NCBI GenBank assembly: GCA_934394595.1
Contig: CAKRRX010000142.1
Location: 1-6,492, forward strand
Direction: 5' to 3'
DNA: 6,492 nt
From: an uncultured Blautia sp.
Lineage (GTDB): Bacteria; Bacillota; Clostridia; Lachnospirales; Lachnospiraceae
In this document: one piece after another, positions 1 through 6,200 of the stretch
How positions within the stretch are numbered: the stretch's first letter is position 1
Layout: each line of letters starts with the position of its first letter
Translations under genes and position numbers: made by a program
The notes under the pieces: generated by a model
Told to the model about the DNA's origin: nothing
The model's database searches: none
What the model saw: only the letters and a program-made list of their open reading frames with translations

Positions 1-1673
1 TTGACAATTCCCATGTCATACAGGAAATGATGCCAGAATCTGGAGTAGATCATATGTCTGGTTACATGCTCCATACCACCATTGTACCAGTCAACAGGCA
101 TCCAGTATTCCATCTTCTTGCGGTCAGCAAGGGCTTCTGTATTGTGGGGATCCACATAACGGAGGAAATACCAGGAAGATCCTGCCCACTGAGGCATGGT
201 GTCTGTCTCTCTCTTTGCATCGCCGCCGCATTTCGGGCACTTGCAGTTCACAAAGGAATCGATCTTCGCAAGTGGAGACTGTCCGTCCTCACCTGGCTGG
301 AAGTCTTTGATCTTCGGCAGACGAAGAGGAAGCTCCTCATAAGGAACTGCCACGTCGCCGCATTTCGGGCAATGAACGATCGGGATCGGCTCTCCCCAGT
401 ATCTCTGGCGGTTAAATGCCCAGTCTTTCATCTTGTACTGAACACCGGCTTTACCTATGCCCTTCTTCTCAAGCTCCTCAAGCATACGTTTGATAGAATC
501 TTTTTTGTTTGTATAACCATTGAGGAAGTCAGAGTTGATCATCTCGCCGTCGCCTGTGTAGGCTTCCTTCTCAATGTCTCCGCCCTTGATAACCTGAATG
601 ATATCAATACCAAATTTCTTGGCAAAATCATAGTCTCTCTGGTCATGTGCCGGTACAGCCATAATCGCACCGGTACCATATCCCATCATAACATAATCAG
701 CAATGTAGATTGGAATTTTCTTGCCATTTACAGGGTTCACGCCCTCAAGCCCCTGGATGCATACACCAGTTTTCTCTTTTACAAGCTGGGTTCTCTCAAA
801 CTCTGTCTTCTTGGCGCACTCATCACGATAAGCTTTGATCTCATCCATATTGGTGATGCGGTCAGCATATTTGTCAAGAAGCGGATGCTCCGGTGCGATA
901 ACCATGAAGGTAACACCGAACAGAGTGTCTGGTCTGGTGGTATAAATCTGCAGGGTCTCATCAATCCCGTCTACTGTGAAGTTCACAAATGCACCTGTGG
1001 ATTTACCGATCCAGTTTACCTGCTGCTGTTTGATGTTTGCCGGATAATCCACATCATTCAGACCTTCCAGAAGCTTGTCCGCATACTGGGTGATGCGCAG
1101 ATACCAGACATCCTTGGATTTCTGGATAACGTCGCTGTGACAGATATCGCATTTTCCCCCCTGGCTGTCCTCATTGGAAAGAACTACCTTACAGGATGGG
1201 CAGTAGTTTACCAGAGTCTTATCACGGAAAACAAGTCCGTTCTCAAACATTTTCAGGAAAATCCACTGTGTCCACTTGTAAAAATCCTCCTGTGTGGTGT
1301 CGATCACACGGCTCCAGTCAAAGGAAAATCCAACGCTCTTCAGCTGATTGGTAAATTTCGCAATATTCTGGTCTGTGATCTCACGTGGATGTGTATTGGT
1401 CTTGATCGCATAGTTCTCAGTAGGAAGTCCAAATGCGTCAAATCCGATTGGGAACAGTACATTGTATCCCTGCATTCTTCTCTTTCTGGAAAGTACCTCA
1501 ATACTAGAATATGCTTTGATATGGCCCACATGCATTCCTGCACCGCTTGGGTAAGGGAATTCTACAAGGCCGTAAAATTTCGGTTTATCACTTCCGTCAA
1601 CAGCTTTAAATGCCTGCTGCTCTTCCCATTTTTTCTGCCATTTCGGCTCGATTTTCTTAAAATTGTGTTTCAT
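1..1673 (-). CDS. leuS: Leucyl-tRNA synthetase, N-terminal 557 residues (cut by window edge)
   Basis: Class I aminoacyl-tRNA synthetase that charges tRNA-Leu with leucine in the cytoplasm. Seen: it reads open from ATG at 1673 to the window edge, with no stop or frameshift. The ATP-binding HIGH-type motif is HVGH (residues 48-51, after FPYPSGAG). The inserted CP1 editing domain shows the threonine-rich TTRPDT (245-250) and GTGAIMAVPAHD (333-344), whose last Asp matches the conserved editing aspartate. Cysteine pairs CPSC (158-161)/CDIC (175-178) and CPKC (435-438)/CKCPKC (477-482) look like zinc knuckles. The conserved TDTMPQWAGSSWYFLRY block lies at 490-506. The KMSKS loop, anticodon-binding domain and C-terminus lie beyond the window; family proteins are about 800-870 residues, so roughly a third is missing. 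Start chosen from GGAGG seven bases upstream. It has its own promoter inside the end of the preceding protease gene. Confidence 0.98.
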   Translation of the reverse strand, partial: MKHNFKKIEPKWQKKWEEQQAFKAVDGSDKPKFYGLVEFPYPSGAGMHVGHIKAYSSIEVLSRKRRMQGYNVLFPIGFDAFGLPTENYAIKTNTHPREITDQNIAKFTNQLKSVGFSFDWSRVIDTTQEDFYKWTQWIFLKMFENGLVFRDKTLVNYCPSCKVVLSNEDSQGGKCDICHSDVIQKSKDVWYLRITQYADKLLEGLNDVDYPANIKQQQVNWIGKSTGAFVNFTVDGIDETLQIYTTRPDTLFGVTFMVIAPEHPLLDKYADRITNMDEIKAYRDECAKKTEFERTQLVKEKTGVCIQGLEGVNPVNGKKIPIYIADYVMMGYGTGAIMAVPAHDQRDYDFAKKFGIDIIQVIKGGDIEKEAYTGDGEMINSDFLNGYTNKKDSIKRMLEELEKKGIGKAGVQYKMKDWAFNRQRYWGEPIPIVHCPKCGDVAVPYEELPLRLPKIKDFQPGEDGQSPLAKIDSFVNCKCPKCGGDAKRETDTMPQWAGSSWYFLRYVDPHNTEALADRKKMEYWMPVDWYNGGMEHVTRHMIYSRFWHHFLYDMGIV

Positions 1674-1680
1674 TATGGTT

Positions 1681-1685
1681 CCTCC
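1681..1685 (-). promoter_or_regulatory. leuS ribosome binding site
   Basis: GGAGG on the minus strand, seven bases before the ATG at 1673. It fixes the leuS start, and the protein then begins MKHNFKKIEPKWQKKW, as LeuS proteins normally do. Confidence 0.9.
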
Positions 1686-1704
1686 ATAAATATTGTGCCT
1701 GTTA

Positions 1705-1727
1705 ACAAAATGGCTTTTCCATTTTGT
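1705..1727 (-). repeat. Perfect 9-bp hairpin in the leuS leader
   Basis: ACAAAATGG (minus strand, 1727-1719) pairs with CCATTTTGT (1713-1705) around the five-base loop AAAAG. After one mismatch, two further A-T pairs can extend the stem. It lies about ten bases downstream of the predicted leuS transcription start and about 20 bases before the ribosome binding site, which it does not cover. No U-tract follows (TAACAGGC comes next), so it is not a convincing terminator. Role unknown: it could stabilise the 5' end of the mRNA or affect RNA processing. Confidence 0.5.
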
Positions 1728-1742
1728 AAAAATCCTTTTACC

Positions 1743-1771
1743 ATTCTAATCCAACATACTGCTTTTGTCAA
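1743..1771 (-). promoter_or_regulatory. leuS promoter, near-consensus sigma-A type
   Basis: Minus strand TTGACA (1771-1766), a 17-base spacer and TAGAAT (1748-1743): six of six and five of six matches to consensus at optimal spacing. Predicted start of transcription is near 1736, giving a leader of about 60 bases. The -35 box contains the TGA stop codon (1770-1768) of the upstream protease gene. That leaves no room for a protease-specific terminator before the promoter. The call rests on sequence match and position only. Confidence 0.8.
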
Positions 1772-2952
1772 CGAGAAACCGCCTGGATTGCGGCCTGCAG
1801 CTGATTATCCTCCTCATGGCTGATCTCATCTTTATTTAAAAGACTGTTGTCCAGCTTCACTTCCACATCTGGGGTGATTCCCACCTTATGGATATTGTTT
1901 CCATTTGGAGTAAAATATTTCGCAGTAGTCAGCTTCACTGCACTTCCATCTGAAAGCTGACGGATGCTCTGAACAATTCCCTTGCCATAGGTAGTGGTCC
2001 CTACAATGGTTCCAAGCTCATAATCCTGCACAGCCCCTGCAAAAATCTCAGAAGCACTGGCACTGTTCTCATTCACCAGCACAGCCAGTGGAATCTGGAT
2101 CGGGGTATCCCCGTCACACTTATATTCCTGACGGGATCCATATTTATCCTCAGTATATACGATCAGCCCCTCCGGCAGGATCTGGCGAAGGACATCACAC
2201 ACCGAAGACAGCACCCCGCCCGGATTATTCCTCAGGTCCACTACCAGCTTTTCCATTCCCTTTGCCTGTAGATCCTGGTATGCATTCTCAAACTGCGTAG
2301 GCGTTACCATGGTAAATTCCGAAATCCGAAGATACCCAACGCTGTCATCCAGCATCTCATAAAAAACAGTTGGAAGCTCCACATTGCTCAAAGCAACGGA
2401 TATTTCCAGCGGATCACTTTCCCCCTGTCTGTAAACAGTAAGAACACATTCGCCATCCTCCTTGCTGCGGATCATCTCCGAAACCTCAGAGGGCGTCTTA
2501 TCTGTCACATCAGTTCCATCTACCGCTGTGATCACATCCTCCCCTTTCAGGCCAGCCTGATCTGCAGGGCCACCCTCATAACAATCCACCACCAGAATTC
2601 CACCTTCCGTATTCTGGGTGATACTGATTCCGATTCCGGAATAGGACCCTTCTGTTCCTTTCATTTCTTCTTCATATTCTGCCTCTGTATAATATCTGGA
2701 ATAGGGATCTCCGATTCCATATAAAAGACCTGTGTAAAGCCCCTCCTTCAGAGAATCCTCGTCTACATCTTCCAGATAATCCTGCTCTATCACATCTTCC
2801 AGATATTTGATCTTCTGCGTCACAGCCACATCGGATAAAAGGCCGCTGCCTGCTTTCGCATATTTCTGAAGCCCCACATATCCACCGCCAAGCACTAAAG
2901 ATGCACACAGCACGCCACTTACGGCTCCCTTAAAAAACTGTTTATCTGACAT
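1768..2952 (-). CDS. S41-family carboxyl-terminal processing protease with PDZ domain (CtpA/CtpB type)
   Basis: A 394-residue serine protease, probably anchored in the membrane with its catalytic part outside the cell. Seen: hydrophobic segment at about residues 6-28 (FFKGAVSGVLCASLVLGGG) with no lipobox; helical pre-PDZ region at about 40-95 with GLLYGIGDPYSRYY; PDZ domain at about 100-187; S41 catalytic core from about 205. VVDLRNNPGG (237-246), NENSASASEIFAGA (294-307) and TYGKGIVQ (321-328) are family hallmarks. Spacing matches the Ser/Lys/Gln triad of B. subtilis CtpB, giving Ser299, Lys324 and Gln328. AAAGGAG lies ten bases before the ATG. The gene follows ftsX, as ctpB does in B. subtilis, where CtpB cleaves SpoIVFA during sporulation. 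The substrate here cannot be read; an envelope or sporulation protein is likely. No clear promoter is seen, so read-through from ftsX is possible. Confidence 0.95.
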   Translation of the reverse strand: MSDKQFFKGAVSGVLCASLVLGGGYVGLQKYAKAGSGLLSDVAVTQKIKYLEDVIEQDYLEDVDEDSLKEGLYTGLLYGIGDPYSRYYTEAEYEEEMKGTEGSYSGIGISITQNTEGGILVVDCYEGGPADQAGLKGEDVITAVDGTDVTDKTPSEVSEMIRSKEDGECVLTVYRQGESDPLEISVALSNVELPTVFYEMLDDSVGYLRISEFTMVTPTQFENAYQDLQAKGMEKLVVDLRNNPGGVLSSVCDVLRQILPEGLIVYTEDKYGSRQEYKCDGDTPIQIPLAVLVNENSASASEIFAGAVQDYELGTIVGTTTYGKGIVQSIRQLSDGSAVKLTTAKYFTPNGNNIHKVGITPDVEVKLDNSLLNKDEISHEEDNQLQAAIQAVSR

Positions 2953-3019
2953 ACCTTTATTTCTCCTTTATCACGACACCTTTTCCCAACCCTGTCTCTT
3001 TGTTACACTTTTATGACCA

Positions 3020-3038
3020 CAGGGGCATTTTGTCCCTG
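3020..3038. repeat. Small inverted repeat in the ftsX-ctp gap
   Basis: CAGGGGC (3020-3026) and GTCCCTG (3032-3038) face each other across ATTTT. On the plus strand all seven positions pair, one as G-U; on the minus strand that position becomes an A-C mismatch. There is no U-tract on the minus side. It lies between the ftsX terminator and the protease ribosome binding site, where an operator or leader hairpin could sit, but nothing identifies it. Confidence 0.3.
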
Positions 3039-3050
3039 AACTTATTTTAT

Positions 3051-3082
3051 AGAAAAGAGCTGCCAGATTTCTCCAGCAGCTC
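3051..3082 (-). terminator. Intrinsic terminator after ftsX
   Basis: Minus strand GAGCTGC (3082-3076), a 12-base loop, GCAGCTC (3063-3057), then TTTTCT (3056-3051). The stem is seven perfect pairs, GC-rich, about 45 bases after the ftsX stop. The U-tract is short and the loop large, so termination may be partial. Partial read-through would explain how the downstream protease is expressed without an obvious promoter. Confidence 0.6.
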
Positions 3083-3127
3083 CATAAAGCGATCCAGAAT
3101 AACCGCCTTTATTGTAAAACACTTTTC

Positions 3128-4036
3128 TCACACCTTCAAGTGTTTTCTTGAGGTAATAAAACTTCCCACAAGACCGATTCCAAGTCCCAGTGCCAGTGCA
3201 ATTGGCACCAGTGTCTGATAAATCTGCCCTACCGGAATAAAATCCACAACTCCCATCAATACACTGAACTTGGTGTATACATAAGTAACCACACTGTTGT
3301 AACAGAAATACAGGATTACCAGAGGAATGGCTGCACCTACCAGTCCCAGTACCATACCTTCCAAAAGGAAGGGCGCACGTACAAATCCGTCTGTGGCACC
3401 AATATATTTCATGATTCCGATCTCATCTTTACGGACAGTAATTCCCACTGAAATGGTATTGCTGATCAGGAAGATAGCAATGATCAGCAAGATCACGATC
3501 ACTGCCACTGATACATAAGAAACAACACGGTTGATGGAACCCAGAGTCTTTGCTGCCTGCTCGGACTGGTTGACCTCGCGGACATTATCCAGAGTCTTGA
3601 TATAGGCTACAAGCTCAGACTGTTTCTCGATATTGTTCATATATACACGGTAGTTGGAAGAATTTGCCAGCGGGTTGTCATCCTTGAAGCCATCCGCTGC
3701 CTCAGAGTCATCTCCGAAGTATTCCTTTTTCATCTTCTCCCAGGCTTCGTCTCCGGACTCAAACTCGATCTTGGAAACCTCAGGTCTCTGACTGATCAGC
3801 GCTCCTACTGCATCCATCTGTTCCTGAGTGGTTCCCTCATTAAAAAGCACTGTGATCGGCACATCTTCTTCTACCTTATGTGCCAGAGTGTTGACATTGT
3901 TTACAATGGAAAAGAAAATTCCAAAAAGAAAAATACATGCCGCCATGGTAATGACAGAAGCAATGGAAAACATGAAATTTCTCTTGATATTTTTGATACC
4001 CTGCTTCAGAGTATACCAGATCGTACTAGGCCTCAT
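3128..4036 (-). CDS. ftsX: Cell-division/peptidoglycan-hydrolase regulator FtsX (ABC transporter membrane subunit)
   Basis: Membrane partner of FtsE. The FtsEX complex turns ATP hydrolysis in the cytoplasm into a conformational signal that activates cell-wall hydrolases outside. Seen: 302 residues with the standard layout, namely a short basic N-terminus (MRPSTIWYTLKQGIKNIKRN), TM1 at about 22-46, an extracellular domain at about 47-170, then TM2 (about 173-195), TM3 (about 222-247) and TM4 (about 274-294). VRKDEIGIMKYIGAT (201-215) after TM2 is the typical FtsX coupling region. An in-frame GTG eight codons upstream (4060) is disfavoured: the ATG at 4036 has GGGAG six bases before it, and family proteins start with a similar RPSTI-type sequence. 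The start overlaps the ftsE end by 11 bases, which implies translational coupling. In B. subtilis the activated hydrolase is CwlO and in pneumococcus PcsB; the target here is not in the window. Confidence 0.97.
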   Translation of the reverse strand: MRPSTIWYTLKQGIKNIKRNFMFSIASVITMAACIFLFGIFFSIVNNVNTLAHKVEEDVPITVLFNEGTTQEQMDAVGALISQRPEVSKIEFESGDEAWEKMKKEYFGDDSEAADGFKDDNPLANSSNYRVYMNNIEKQSELVAYIKTLDNVREVNQSEQAAKTLGSINRVVSYVSVAVIVILLIIAIFLISNTISVGITVRKDEIGIMKYIGATDGFVRAPFLLEGMVLGLVGAAIPLVILYFCYNSVVTYVYTKFSVLMGVVDFIPVGQIYQTLVPIALALGLGIGLVGSFITSRKHLKV

Positions 4037-4709
4037 AATATTCTCCCTCTTCCTGGTCACTGATGATCACACCATTGTGCATGGTAAGTACACGCTTTTT
4101 CATGGAATTGACGATTTCTTTATTATGGGTAACAACCAGAACTGTAGTCCCCCGCTCATTGATCTCCTCAAGAAGCTTCATGATCTCCTCTGAGGTCTTG
4201 GGGTCCAGATTACCGGTAGGCTCATCTGCCAGAAGAATGTCCGGACGATTTACAATGGCTCTTGCAAGGGCTACTCTCTGCTGCTCTCCACCGGAAAGCT
4301 CATCGGGAAATGCCTTATACTTGCCGGCTAGTCCAACTTCCTGAAGGACTTCCGGAACCCTCTTACGGATCACTCGTGTAGGCCTGTTCACCACACGCTG
4401 GGCAAAAGCCACATTCTCATATACATCCCGGTCTTTCAGAAGACGGAAATCCTGGAATACCACACCAAGCTTACGGCGGTATTTCGCCACACGTCGGTGT
4501 TTCATTCCCTCCAGCTTTTCTCCGCTTACAATAATCGTACCGGATGTGGAATCCAGTTCCTTTAAAAGAAGCTTGATAAGCGTAGATTTGCCAGAGCCGC
4601 TGCTTCCTACGATAAACACGAATTCACCTTTATCTACATGGAGATTGGCGTGATTCACTGCCGGCAATCCCTGTCCATAGGACTTGCTCACATCTATCAG
4701 ATCAATCAT
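4026..4709 (-). CDS. ftsE: Cell-division ATP-binding protein FtsE
   Basis: Cytoplasmic ATPase of the FtsEX complex; it binds FtsX and powers control of peptidoglycan hydrolysis. Seen: 227 residues, the usual FtsE length, with every ABC motif intact. Walker A is GSSGSGKST (35-43, Lys41), the Q-loop is Q86 within VVFQDFRLL, the signature is LSGGEQQR (138-145), Walker B is ILLADEP (158-164) with catalytic Glu163, the D-loop is NLD (167-169) and the H-loop is His195. KLGVVFQDFRLLKDRDVYENVAF-like wording and a partner FtsX immediately downstream separate it from other small ABC ATPases such as LolD or MacB types. AAGGAGG ends five bases before the ATG. Two tandem sigma-A-like promoters lie upstream (4776-4804 and 4873-4900), so ftsEX is probably transcribed apart from the regulator gene before it. 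Confidence 0.98.
   Translation of the reverse strand: MIDLIDVSKSYGQGLPAVNHANLHVDKGEFVFIVGSSGSGKSTLIKLLLKELDSTSGTIIVSGEKLEGMKHRRVAKYRRKLGVVFQDFRLLKDRDVYENVAFAQRVVNRPTRVIRKRVPEVLQEVGLAGKYKAFPDELSGGEQQRVALARAIVNRPDILLADEPTGNLDPKTSEEIMKLLEEINERGTTVLVVTHNKEIVNSMKKRVLTMHNGVIISDQEEGEYYEA
4043..4047 (-). promoter_or_regulatory. ftsX ribosome binding site inside ftsE
   Basis: GGGAG on the minus strand, six bases before the ATG at 4036 and within the last codons of ftsE. It decides the ftsX start in favour of the ATG over the in-frame GTG at 4060. Confidence 0.75.
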
Positions 4710-4775
4710 AGTATCCTCCTTAGATTTTCATGTAAAAATTCACTTCAGAAGTTCTCTTAATTTTTGTGTAACATT

Positions 4776-4804
4776 ATTGTAATATATGTCCTGTGAAATT
4801 GCAA
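4776..4804 (-). promoter_or_regulatory. Proximal ftsEX promoter (P2)
   Basis: Minus strand TTGCAA (4804-4799), a 17-base spacer and TACAAT (4781-4776): four of six and five of six consensus matches at ideal spacing. The transcript would start near 4769, giving a leader of about 60 bases before ftsE. Prediction from sequence only. Confidence 0.5.
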
Positions 4805-4824
4805 CCGCTTTTTTGGCCATCTCT

Positions 4825-4851
4825 CATCCTGGAAAAATTTCCAATATGATG
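4825..4851 (-). repeat. Hairpin in the long ftsE leader
   Basis: On the minus strand CATC, a three-base bulge and TTGGAAA face TTTCCAG and GATG around a very small loop. About ten pairs form if the innermost A-T pair stays open. It would be present only in transcripts from the distal promoter at 4873-4900, because the proximal promoter starts downstream of it. No U-tract follows directly. Function unknown. Confidence 0.3.
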
Positions 4852-4872
4852 CAAGCCATGTTTCAGAGATTT

Positions 4873-4900
4873 ATTATACCAGAGAAAAAAAAGAACGCAA
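4873..4900 (-). promoter_or_regulatory. Distal ftsEX promoter (P1), extended -10 type
   Basis: Minus strand TTGCGT (4900-4895), a 16-base spacer, and perfect TATAAT (4878-4873) preceded by TGG, which makes an extended -10 element. An eight-base T tract (4892-4885) fills the spacer. Transcription would start near 4866 and leave a leader of about 155 bases before ftsE. It lies about 20 bases downstream of the regulator's terminator, as expected for the first promoter of the next unit. Confidence 0.65.
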
Positions 4901-4917
4901 CCTATTTCACAAAGGAA

Positions 4918-4952
4918 CCACAAAATGCCTGCCGCTTATCAGGCGACAGGCA
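4918..4952 (-). terminator. Intrinsic terminator after the CdaR/PucR-type regulator
   Basis: Minus strand TGCCTGTCGC (4952-4943), loop CTGATAA, GCGGCAGGCA (4935-4926), then TTTTGTGG. The stem has ten pairs with one G-U and is GC-rich. It lies about 85 bases after the regulator stop codon. The U-tract is only four bases long, so efficiency may be moderate. There is no T run on the plus-strand side, so it acts on minus-strand transcripts only. Confidence 0.75.
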
Positions 4953-4970
4953 CGTAAATATACATATTGA

Positions 4971-4986
4971 GGATTCTGCAGGATTC
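4971..4986. repeat. Tandem GGATTC direct repeat
   Basis: GGATTC at 4971-4976 and again at 4981-4986, exactly ten bases apart (one helical turn), with a third copy at 5031-5036. They lie between the regulator stop and its terminator, about 100-120 bases upstream of the predicted distal ftsEX start. Six-base repeats can occur by chance; a protein-binding site is only a possibility. Confidence 0.2.
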
Positions 4987-5038
4987 CATCTCCAAAAGGA
5001 CACTCCTATAAACAGAAACAGTCTCTGACCGGATTCTC

Positions 5039-6127
5039 TTAATATTCCAGTGTCTCCATATATTTCATATATCTCACTACCATCAGTGCGATCTTAAATG
5101 TGATGGCATCCTCAAATACTCGAAGATCCAGTCCGGTGCTCTTCTGAAGCTTATCCAGACGATATACCAGAGTATTACGGTGGATATAAAGCTGTCTGGA
5201 TGTCTCAGATACATTCAGGCTGTTCTCAAAGAACTTGTCAATGGTAACCAAAGTCTCCTCATCAAAATCATCCGGTGACTTGCCGCCAAAGATTTCCTTA
5301 ATAAACATCTTGCACAGCGGAATTGGAAGCTGATAAATAAGACGTCCGATTCCCAGGGAGCTGTATGCGATCACATCCTTCTCCGGTGAGAAGATTTTGC
5401 CTACATCAAGAGCCATTCTGGCTTCCTTATAGGAGCGGGAAACCTCTTTCAGCTCATTGACAATAGTTCCGTATGCGATATGGGTATCATTCTCTCTATC
5501 AAGTCCAAGGGTATCCAGGATAGTCTCGGCAAGCTTATCCATCTCCTCATATCCCTCGTTCTCCTCAAGTTCCTTGACGATGATGATACTCTTCTCATCT
5601 ACAGCTGTAATAAAATCCTTGCTCTTGCCGCCAAAAAGACTCTTTACACTCTCCATGGAGCTGTGTTCTCTCTCCTGCTGAAGTTCCAGGATCATAACAA
5701 CACGGCGCACATCAGCTTCAATATGAAGTTTCTTCGCACGATTATAAATATCTACCAGAAGCAGATTATCAAGAAGCAGGTTCTTAATAAAGCTGTCCTT
5801 GTCAAAACGCTCCTTATATGCCACGATCAGACTCTGGATCTGGAAAGCAGCCAGCTTTCCTACCATATAAGTATCCTCATCTTCTCCGTGAGCAACCAGA
5901 ATGTATTCCAGCTGATAATCATCACAGACCTTAAAATACTGATAACCTTTCACAAGCTGGCTGGCAGCCTGGGATTCAACAAAAGCCTGAACATCTTGCG
6001 GCTGAATCTCAAAATCACTATAGGTGGACGCAAGTGTCTTGCCGTCAGTATCAATCACACAAAACTCCGTCCTGGATATCTCCCTGAGCCCCTCAAGTGT
6101 ATTCTGCAGTACCTGATTCGATATCAT
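5039..6127 (-). CDS. CdaR/PucR-type helix-turn-helix transcriptional regulator
   Basis: Predicted cytoplasmic DNA-binding regulator of 362 residues. Seen: the C-terminal part (about 300-350) reads NSLNVSETSRQLYIHRNTLVYRLDKL, then LDLRVFEDAITFKIAL, a clear PucR C-terminal HTH signature. The N-terminal part (about 1-105, with EFCVIDTDGKTLAST) resembles the sensing domain of CdaR-like sugar-diacid regulators. The middle (about 135-245, including THIAYG and the YKEARMAL helix) fits the GGDEF-like CdaR domain; no active GGDEF motif is visible. Known relatives respond to sugar diacids, purines or amino acids and usually sit beside the genes they control. Here the neighbours are yitT, ftsE and ftsX, so the ligand and targets cannot be inferred. 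The start ATG at 6127 is the only good candidate; purine-rich GGGATGGAAGGG lies just before it, though the spacing is not ideal. It ends in its own terminator. Confidence 0.9.
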   Translation of the reverse strand: MISNQVLQNTLEGLREISRTEFCVIDTDGKTLASTYSDFEIQPQDVQAFVESQAASQLVKGYQYFKVCDDYQLEYILVAHGEDEDTYMVGKLAAFQIQSLIVAYKERFDKDSFIKNLLLDNLLLVDIYNRAKKLHIEADVRRVVMILELQQEREHSSMESVKSLFGGKSKDFITAVDEKSIIIVKELEENEGYEEMDKLAETILDTLGLDRENDTHIAYGTIVNELKEVSRSYKEARMALDVGKIFSPEKDVIAYSSLGIGRLIYQLPIPLCKMFIKEIFGGKSPDDFDEETLVTIDKFFENSLNVSETSRQLYIHRNTLVYRLDKLQKSTGLDLRVFEDAITFKIALMVVRYMKYMETLEY

Positions 6128-6149
6128 TACCCTTCCATCCCTTCTTGTA

Positions 6150-6155
6150 AGTATA
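6150..6155 (-). promoter_or_regulatory. Possible -10 box for the regulator gene
   Basis: TATACT on the minus strand, about 22 bases before the ATG at 6127, five of six matches to TATAAT. At 17 bases upstream the -35 position reads TTCGCC, a poor match, so an activator or a different promoter would be needed. Weak call. Confidence 0.25.
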
Positions 6156-6168
6156 TGTACAGCCGCTT

Positions 6169-6195
6169 AACCGGCGAAAATGCCTTCAGCCGGTC
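6169..6195. repeat. GC-rich dyad upstream of the regulator gene
   Basis: ACCGGC (6170-6175) and GCCGGT (6189-6194) form a perfect six-base inverted repeat with 13 bases between the arms. As minus-strand RNA it gains an outer G-U pair and four more pairs inside (GAAG with TTTC around GCAT) past a single bulged U. No U-tract follows, so it is not a terminator. It sits about 40-65 bases before the regulator start, upstream of the possible -10 box, where an autoregulatory operator or leader hairpin could lie. Confidence 0.4.
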
Positions 6196-6200
6196 TGGCC

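Noticed and set aside
225..371. A 16-base direct repeat (225-240 and 356-371)
   Set aside because: It encodes the two Cys-Pro-Lys-Cys-Gly zinc-knuckle motifs of LeuS with the same codons, so protein constraint explains it.
1706..1728. A six-codon reading frame (MEKPFC) inside the leuS leader hairpin, as a possible attenuation leader peptide
   Set aside because: It has no leucine codons, its AGGA-like site would sit at the very 5' end of the transcript, and no terminator follows. Most likely a chance product of the inverted repeat.
27..1823. A 598-codon open frame on the plus strand, antisense to leuS
   Set aside because: It is in exact codon register opposite leuS, so it stays open only because leuS lacks TTA, CTA and TCA codons. 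Its translation resembles no protein I know, while the minus strand is unmistakable LeuS.
4036..4060. An upstream GTG start for ftsX adding eight residues
   Set aside because: The ATG at 4036 has a well-placed GGGAG and gives the family-typical N-terminus. The GTG version would place that ribosome binding site inside the gene and enlarge the ftsE overlap to 35 bases.
4786..5028. An 80-codon plus-strand open frame in the gap before ftsE
   Set aside because: It lies across the minus-strand promoters and terminator, has no ribosome binding site and no recognisable protein features.
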